Source of the DNA: Zygnema cylindricum
Taxonomy: Eukaryota; Streptophyta; Zygnematophyceae; Zygnematales; Zygnemataceae
Length of the DNA: 60,833 nucleotides
Assembly (NCBI GenBank): GCA_037447655.1
Contig: JBBHKE010000473.1
Coordinates: 1 to 60,833 of the forward strand
Direction: 5' to 3'
Below are positions 48,588 to 60,833 of the stretch, in pieces. The notes beneath the pieces are model-generated. The model searched no databases. It saw nothing but the letters and a program-made list of their open reading frames with translations, and was not told the origin of the DNA. The translations under genes were made by a program, and so were the position numbers. The stretch's first letter is position 1, and every line of letters begins with the position of its first letter.

Positions 48588-48785
48588 TTAAAAGCGCGAT
48601 GGTCGGAGGGAAGCAAGCAAAAAGGAAAAGCAAGGCAAAAGAAACGAACACACAGAACATTAGATTTAAAAACGGGCAATGGTTTTTGGCAGTTCGCAAA
48701 TGCATCAGCCATTCGGAAGGCTCAAATTCTTTAGTGAGGTCCTCTTTCAACGAGACTCACGATGAATTTGCTATCTCATAACAAA
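48588..48785 (-). mobile_element. LINE 3'-end fragment, duplicate of 40490-40680
   Basis: TTATTAAAAGCGCGATGGTC and the following AAAAAGGAAAAGCAAGGCAA match the unit 1 fragment. The GCGATGGT end is shared with the larger LINE copies. Confidence 0.5.
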
Positions 48786-49084
48786 ACATAAGTAAAAAAA
48801 ATAAAGAGAAAAATTTCGAGGTTATATCTCTCATCGTCTCTGCATTATAAAGTTGTGGCTCAACAAGAAAACGGACATCATCTAACGGTGTGTGTATTAG
48901 TACAAACTCCCATCACACAAACAGCTAAAATAATATCATTCTGCTAATATAAAGATAAGAGTTTGACTCAACATGACATACCATAGAAGAGTTTTAGTTT
49001 GCTCGACAAAACTTTGTTGACAATTGTTCATGGAAAAGTTTGCCTACCACCTCTGATACCGCATAGTGTCATATAGTGTCTTAA

Positions 49085-50160
49085 GGTGTCATATAGTGTC
49101 TGAAGTGTTGTATTAATGATGCAGGGAGATTCAGTTTATGTCTCCATATCTTTGCAGAACTACATCATTCTAAGTTTTGCGCTTTCAGTAAAACATGGTA
49201 GGATTGATTGTTGTATGGCGAAAGAATTAACAGAAGGAACAAACTACAGCTGGGAATTTCAAAACAGTTTCAAAGACATGTTCTTTCTGCACTATTGCAA
49301 CTATTGCCTGTGGGGGGGTATCCAGTTCGCCCGGAGGTTTTACTATCATTCAGTGTGATTGATATTGCTTAGCTCAATGGTACCCATCGTATTTCAGTGA
49401 CAATGTTTTGGAGAACGCCCAAACTGCTACAATATTTTTTGGTTACATTCGTTTGTCAGGAAGTGACCACTATGCACAGCGCAGATTATACTATGTTGCT
49501 CCTTGTCTGATTGGTTCAAATGGATTTAATCCATATCCTAAGAACGTCCTTGCTTCACCTTGCTTGCAATGACCAAATAATATTAGTATCTTCGGATTAT
49601 CTAGCAAACACTTCTAATAGCCTATGAAAGCACTTGCTTCGCCTTTTGATTGAATTGACAAAAAAATGTCATTACATTTAGAAAACCTCCAATTGTTTCT
49701 CTCTTCTTTATCTAGAAAGCTTTGCCGATAAATAGAATTACAAAGCACTTCGCTGCTCTTTTACTAACCAAATAAGATTCATGAAGGAAACGCAGATTTG
49801 AAATTCTTGCTTAGATTGACAATTCGTTTTAAAAGGTGTAAATGCTTAAGTCAACTGGTTTCCGACGGTTTATGATAACATCAGCATGTGAAAAGCACAC
49901 TCAAGATGCATTTGCTGTGTCTCATAGTAAGGCTAAGGAAGATAATCAAGAGGAGAACTTTGTGGGTGTATTTCTTGTCACATCTGCGTAAGCCGAGCCT
50001 CAACAGAAAAAAGGATGTCACTTGCGGCATGTGTAATAATATGCCATTTAGGTTAGGTCATTCTGCTAAATTCCACAGGAATATAAGTGGAAGGAGCCAA
50101 AAAAATACAGAAGTATACTCTTCAGAAAATGCAAAACATATGATACTTGCATCAAGGTAT
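49085..50160. repeat. Third, older remnant of the lysozyme unit 3' part
   Basis: GTTGTATTAATGATGCAGGGAGATTC (49108) followed by AAAACATGGTAGG (49190) parallels 39917-40021 of unit 1. CACTCAAGATGCATTTGCTG (49898) to CTTGCGGCATGTGTAATAAT (50023) parallels 40631-40775. Divergence is much higher than between units 1 and 2, and no lysozyme exon remains. Confidence 0.6.
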
Positions 50161-50715
50161 TGAAGTAGCACCAGGAACTAAAAAGGAAAAAGCAATGAAA
50201 AGCACAGGAAAGAGCTCAGAGCTCTGTTAGGAAACTGCAACAAAACAAATAAGATGGATCCCTAAAAGAAGGCCATCAGTAGGGAAGAAACTGGTTTTAA
50301 AATTTGTAATCACGAAACGGGAAAAATAAAACACAATTATAAACATATAATGGGGTGGCTATCAATAACATGATGGCTAAAAATCTGTCATAATACACAC
50401 ATAACAAGGAAACAAACTGGCTATCCATACTATGATGGCTAAATATCTGTCGCACGAATACATGACTAAAAAGATGTCCCGCCTAATCTTTTCTTACACA
50501 CGTAATAAAAAACAACAACTTCCTAATGAAAACGTCCAATGTTGCCAGTAGAATTCACAATACAAACTATGAACATTTGGAGGTGGAAGATCACCTCTCA
50601 TACTAAAAGGCCCCTGTTTCAGAACACACTAACCATACCTGGATCTACGAAATGAAATTGCAATACCAACAATTATAAAATGAAATTATTAAAACACCAT
50701 GTCTTTTTGTGATGT

Positions 50716-52770
50716 TCATCTCAAATAAGCTGATGTTAGCCAGAATGACAAGAAAGCAAACTCGCTTACAAGGACAGATGGTGAGCTGATTCCTAAAACT
50801 GGGAATATGTCTACTCGTAACCAGCTCTCAACAGCGCCTCCAACTAAAGCTCCAACCACAACACCTCCTACAGTAATTAAACTGGCTTTACCTGCAAAAA
50901 ATAACACCACCAAATTTTAGAAACAGCTTGCCAATGTTTGCATACCCACTGTCGTAGCAATATGACTCATCTGGAAACTAACACTGTGGATCAACACGTG
51001 AAATTAAGACATCTGACTCCCGTCATATAAGAAGACAGACTGCGGAAAATGTGCTGTAACTATGCACACAACATTGCCCATCACTACCAGTGACCAACAT
51101 TTTCCTGAAAAGTACCTTTTCTCACAACACAGTTAAATGCCTTTCACTGCCCAAACTGTTTAACACTGACAGCAATGGGCAATATGATGATCAGCAAGCG
51201 TTAAATACCAATCTTGCAGTTCCTTGATACAGTCACTGCATTGATTGTTTGAAAACCTAGCCAAATACTCGATCCACAACACGTGCAAATGTAGGGAACC
51301 CAACTTTAAGAAGTCTAAGGCCACAGCTACATGTCAAAATGCATAAAAATGCTATCCGCCGAACAGCGAATCACAGAACCTCGATTGAGAATCGCTTTTC
51401 AAACACCGAACAAGAAACATGGGTTTCTGAGAGAAAAAAGAAATTTCTACACAATCGTATTCAACTGAAGGCCAGTGTCAACTGCATTACCAGAAAGGTC
51501 ATGCATAGCCAAGTGTTCAATAAAAGATTTACTCTCATCCTTGCAGGCATTCTTATTTTGGTAAAGCTTTAACCCTCGTACCAATATTTTCTGGACCCAC
51601 CAACCTTTTGCAAATGCCCTTTCCCACTAGAGAACGTCTCTAAGTTTTCTGGAAAAACTGTCAAATTTTGTCCTTGACACTTGCTTCCTTTAAACCATTA
51701 ACTGCTCTTAATCAATTTGCTCACCTAGCTTGACCTGCTGTTTCCGTAGAAAATAAAGAGAAGCACCAAACCCAAGCGCCAGCTGTAGTCCAGGCACATC
51801 TGATCCGTCTGTAGTAGGATAGTCCCCCTGGGATAGTCCACTAGCAAAAGTCCAGGCAGCAAGGGCTCCAAATGCAGCTGCTTGACCAACTAAGACGTTG
51901 GATGGAGGAGTTTCTACTGCGACAGGAGATGACTTTGAGATCTTTTGTAACCATTGAGGAGGAGATAGACGGGGTTTCCGAACATCAGCAAATTTTACAC
52001 TGCTATCTACAACTTGCCCAGCTCGTCTTTTAGATAAACTTTGCATAAGCAATAAATCATAGGCTGCATCCACCTGCAAATAAAGAAGAAAGGTCAGTCA
52101 GCAAACACTGTTAAAAAGGGCAATGGTGCATACTTCAAACATTAAACTATGTTGGCTCACACGATTTTTGTTAAAAAGATACAGAAGACAGTAATTAATG
52201 TGTTTAATGCTGTCATCACATTTTTCGGGGTGTCAAAGTATGTTTTCTCATCACAGAATTTAACAATTTTCAATCATGACATCACGATCGAAAGGTGAGA
52301 CCATTACCATTTCACTGCTCCAGTAAGAAACAAAAATTCAGCCGTTGACAAGAAATATAAAGATGTTCCAATTATGGAAAAATGTTTAACACTAATAGCC
52401 ATGGGCAGTGTACCTGGCTCATACGCTCCTGATTTCCTTGACTGGTGTCCATCTTGATGTTTTTCGCTCGGAGTATTTCATCAAAGGAAGCACCTTCTCG
52501 GACTCCCAGTAGTTCCAGTGCTGATTCCAAAGACATTTCAGATGGAGGCATATCATCGGCTTGTCTGGCCGAAATTCTTATTCTGCGTATTTGCTTAGCT
52601 TTTCGTGAAGAAAACCATCTAATGGCCAGGTTATTGCAACGAGTCCCATGGCCTCTCTTTCCACCATCATAAGACATGCAGCTTCTTAACTTCCCTGTCT
52701 CATGTGGTAACAGGGAGCCCTGTGTCACATTCGCAGGCTTCAAGGCAGAAGCAACTGCGAAGGTTGCCAT
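50716..52770 (-). CDS. CPP1: CPP1: plastid J-like chaperone-like protein of POR1
   Basis: Three exons on the minus strand: 52414-52770 (119 codons), 51725-52073, and 50716-50891; 293 residues. CPP1 is a thylakoid/envelope membrane protein with a degenerate J domain. It stabilises light-dependent protochlorophyllide oxidoreductase and so supports chlorophyll synthesis. Residues 1-70 are a basic, Ser-rich transit peptide (RWFSSRKAKQIRRIRISARQ). The J-like domain follows (ALELLGVREGASFDEILRAK, then after the splice VDAAYDLLLMQSLSKRRAGQ) without an HPD triad in what I read. Then comes WLQKISKSSPVAVETPPSN and three or four membrane helices (AAAFGALAAWTFASGL, GLQLALGFGASLYFL, ASLITVGGVVVGALVGGA, VSEFAFLSFWLTSAYLR). 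The end SAYLR and total length suit the family. Introns are 52074-52413 and 50892-51724. The first begins at a MITE terminus. Confidence 0.9.
52385..52413 (-). mobile_element. MITE terminus at the 5' splice site of CPP1 intron 1
   Basis: The first bases of the intron on the minus strand are G|TACACTGCCCATGGCTATTA, followed by GTGTT. Another terminus in the AACT intron (59703-59729, minus) reads TACACTGCCCGTCACTATTA, followed by GTGTT. Both match the TA-flanked MITE family of this window. The opposite end of the element was not found in the intron. Confidence 0.6.
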
Positions 52771-54340
52771 GGCAATAGAAAAGGCTAGAATAGAATAGAC
52801 TAAAATAGAATAGACTAGGAGATAGAGTAGAATTTGAGAAATATGGGAACACAAACTGCAGAAGCAGTTGTTTGATAGATGCACTTTTCTTTTAAGTATG
52901 AAGCTGCCAAAACACAAAGAACATGCTTTTCGTCAGTGAACAACACATCTACTTCAATCTAATCATGATTGCTCAAATTCTGCAAAATTCGCACTCAAAC
53001 TGCGAAAACAATCTTAATGTTCACAGTCTTTCAACAGGATTTCTACCCTGACGGCTGTCTAAATTCTCAAGTTATAGAACTCTATCAGCTGCAAACTACA
53101 ATTAGTTTTCCAAAAGTACTCGAGGACATAGCTGATCAGTAGTTGACCCCTAAATGTGAGATGTCACATTGAGGTTGGCCAAATTCAAAGAACCAAGTGT
53201 TCCACATACAGAGAGTCGAAATCAACATACTTTGTCGAGGAACTACAATAATGTCAATTCACACAAACTGGCGTCAACATGTTCATTCTGGGTTTTCTAA
53301 GAGCAATGTTGAACTGCAATTCACCAGTTGTGTAACAGCATAATCCAGAAGTTTTTCCATAATCTTGTTCATATTAATTTATTATACACAAAACCAGAAA
53401 GATGAAAACCATGCGCTAAAAGAGAAGAAACTTGCAGCAAACAGATCAATTGAACAAGACTATTAATTGCAAGAAAACTCGACGAAAATTTTTACTTCAG
53501 AAAGGAAGAAAAACATTGCATCAACAAAGTGCAGGGAGATTTTTTTTTTGTAAATTCCATCGGCATTTGGACTTAAACAGCAAAAAAAATACTTGATGAA
53601 TGTAAAAATACGCAGTTTTGCACAAATCTTAAACAATAGCTTGCACAAACGACATAAAAAAGGGAAGATGGCCAAGATTTGATCGTTCAACAAAAGTACT
53701 GAAAAAAACGGGAACCAAGAAATCTATACTCCGTGATTCCTATATTTTAATGAAGAAGGGGGAGGAGGGGGGGGGCGTTGAAAGGGTAATACATTAGATT
53801 AAGAGGACAATTTCAAACGTGATAAGAATCAAAAAAGGAAACCAACAATTATAAAGCGGATGAATAGCCTTCAGATACAAAAAAAATAATTGTAGAAAAC
53901 AACCACCTTTGCAGTATCAGGGACAGGAGGCAGTTCAGTTTTCTTTCTCATTCAAGAAATTTGACGAGCATTAGACACTCCTTTAGTTGATTACTTACAT
54001 AGAAACTTGCAATCAAAAAGTAAAAAGACACGTGTTGTGAAAAAAAAAAAACAAATTTGCACTGCAAACTTTCTTACCAGACCGACGACTTAACCCCTTA
54101 CTCCAGTATGCACCAACAAAACTGCCCTTAAATAGCCAAAAACAAACTTCTACACCTTAAGCCTTACAAATTTCAATTGAAAATATCAATGCATACACGT
54201 GCGTACTCCAGAAGTTCCTACCTCTCTTGCTGTCTCAAGAAAGAAAAGCTGATAGCTTCACAAATCACAGCTCTTCGATTTCCTTCTTCAAACCTATTTT
54301 TTCTGATCTATCTCCACTCGCTCTCAGAGTTTAATCGCCA
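52771..54340. other. CPP1 5' flank, no second gene recognised
   Basis: Short frames only. A G-rich run lies at 53756-53777. Upstream leader introns of CPP1 could lie here, but none can be shown. Confidence 0.45.
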
Positions 54341-54344
54341 GAAA

Positions 54345-54401
<57 letters not shown>

Positions 54402-54482
54402 CCCCCCTCTCGCGCTCACTCTCTCTTGTTTTCGCTCTCTCGCGCGCTCTCTCTCTCTTTCTCTCTCTCTCGACCGTGCCTC
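54341..54482. repeat. (CT)n microsatellite
   Basis: Almost pure CT from 54349 to 54398, followed by interrupted CTCTCG units. The Ser/Leu-rich frame over it is an artefact. Confidence 0.95.
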
Positions 54483-55136
54483 TCTAAGCCGTGACTACTA
54501 CCGATACTAAAGCACCAAGAGACTGTACAAGAGCACCAAGAGTGTACAGAATCAGGATCCTGCTACACACTTGAGAGTTGGCCAGGGCTGCTGCTGGGCA
54601 AATCAATAATCATAATTTTTCCGATACAAGTATTGTGCAAACCAGTTAACATATGAATATTTCTCTAATACACAACTTGATTCTACTTCAAAATATCTTG
54701 GACCCTTCATGACGTGGTCGACGGACACATGGAAGGTCTGAGAGCAAAGAACGCTTACACGGGGAAAATTATCATGAAACGCCATAGAGTTCTGTATAAC
54801 TGCCGTCAAAATCTTTGTGGATTGTCCAAACTCACAAACTGGGACTAGTTCCCATGTTCATGATTGTTTCCAAATCATTCAGGAAGGTGCATAGATTGTG
54901 CGGGTGTACTTCCTGCGCAAATAGCTGTACTCTATGTTTATTTGTGACTTACTGTACGAAACAACTGAACTAGTGGAATAGCGAGTCCATACGAGAATAA
55001 TAACATAGACACACGATTGTGTCCAATGTTGCCGTGCGAGGAAACATGCACATGTGACAATTGAAGCAATAATTCGTAAAGAACGCGCTTGCGTATGGAG
55101 ACACGGTTGTGACAAGCTCTGCATACGGCTAGGCGG

Positions 55137-55242
55137 CTAGCTATAGAGTACAGTACAGTACCGTTCATACGGATAGCTATAGAGTACAGTACCGTTCATA
55201 CGGATAGCTATAGAGTACAGTACCGTACAGGCTGTCCTGTAC
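55137..55242. promoter_or_regulatory. Tandem 30-bp repeats with nine GTAC cores upstream of the thiolase gene
   Basis: GCTATAGAGTACAGTACCGT and TCATACGGATA repeat three times. GTAC occurs at 55148, 55153, 55158, 55184, 55189, 55214, 55220, 55225 and 55239, about 180-270 bp before the start codon at 55420. GTAC is the core recognised by SBP-box factors (plant SPL, algal copper-response CRR1). A regulatory role is inferred only. Confidence 0.45.
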
Positions 55243-55419
55243 TTTGTGGTCTGAACAGCTGAAACATCAGGTTTCAAATTTGTAAGTAAACTCTGACCTT
55301 TGCTTACAAAAGACTCTTCTACTTCTTCCAATTGTCGTCCTTTCTTTTTATTTTTTTGACACGGAATAAGTGGATACTGGTCTTTTTGTTTCTTGATTTC
55401 TTGTCCTCAGGAAGTCTCA

Positions 55420-60833
<5,414 letters not shown>

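Larger units (their letters stand above)
43669..49060. repeat. Segmental duplication, unit 2
   Basis: Same order as 34659-40935. It is about 0.9 kb shorter, mainly because about 0.78 kb including exon 2 is missing behind copy D. The flanks of both units are collinear, for example AATATGAATGTACRGTGTTT at 40215 and 48257. Confidence 0.92.

Overview
The window is nuclear DNA of a streptophyte: a charophyte-grade green alga or an early-diverging land plant. The evidence is five gene families together: a GRAS transcription factor, a plastid CPP1-type J-like membrane chaperone, an organellar mTERF protein, a plant-type acetoacetyl-CoA thiolase and spliced genes with GT-AG introns. Ty1/copia and LINE-type retroelements, many short TIR elements and long microsatellites also fit a plant genome. 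The species cannot be named from the sequence alone.

Layout. Bases 1-24 kb are almost entirely repeats. They hold two families of TIR elements (about 0.75-1 kb) whose ends share a TTAGGGTAYGTCCCCATG-like sequence, TA-flanked mariner/Stowaway-like MITEs with CACYGYGAATCGCTATTAG-type ends, a TA microsatellite of about 390 bp, a 326-bp tandem duplication, a Ty1/copia remnant (LTR plus the end of RT/RNase H) and a 5'-truncated LINE. At 24.5-26.0 kb (minus) lies an mTERF gene with a TIR element just upstream. At 29.1-33.8 kb (plus) lies a four-exon GRAS gene whose first exon(s) and start codon are unresolved.

Bases 34.7-49.1 kb hold a segmental duplication. Each unit carries a head-to-head pair of secreted, phage-type (GH24-like) lysozyme genes with one intron. 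In unit 1 both genes (A minus, B plus) are intact. In unit 2 both (C, D) are pseudogenes. A LINE that lost its RT domain sits between the units, and a third, older remnant follows unit 2. The lysozyme genes share a promoter with three CACGTG boxes and are the most unusual content here: cysteine-rich, with a signal peptide, the general-acid Glu kept, and the canonical Asp and Thr positions changed.

Bases 50.7-52.8 kb (minus) hold CPP1 in three exons. The 5' splice site of its first intron lies at a MITE terminus. Bases 55.4 kb to the window end (plus) hold the first nine exons of acetoacetyl-CoA thiolase, the entry enzyme of the mevalonate pathway. About 200 bp upstream of it is a tandem array with nine GTAC cores. 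These housekeeping genes show no operon-like relation. All exon structures were assembled by eye from splice signals and family homology.
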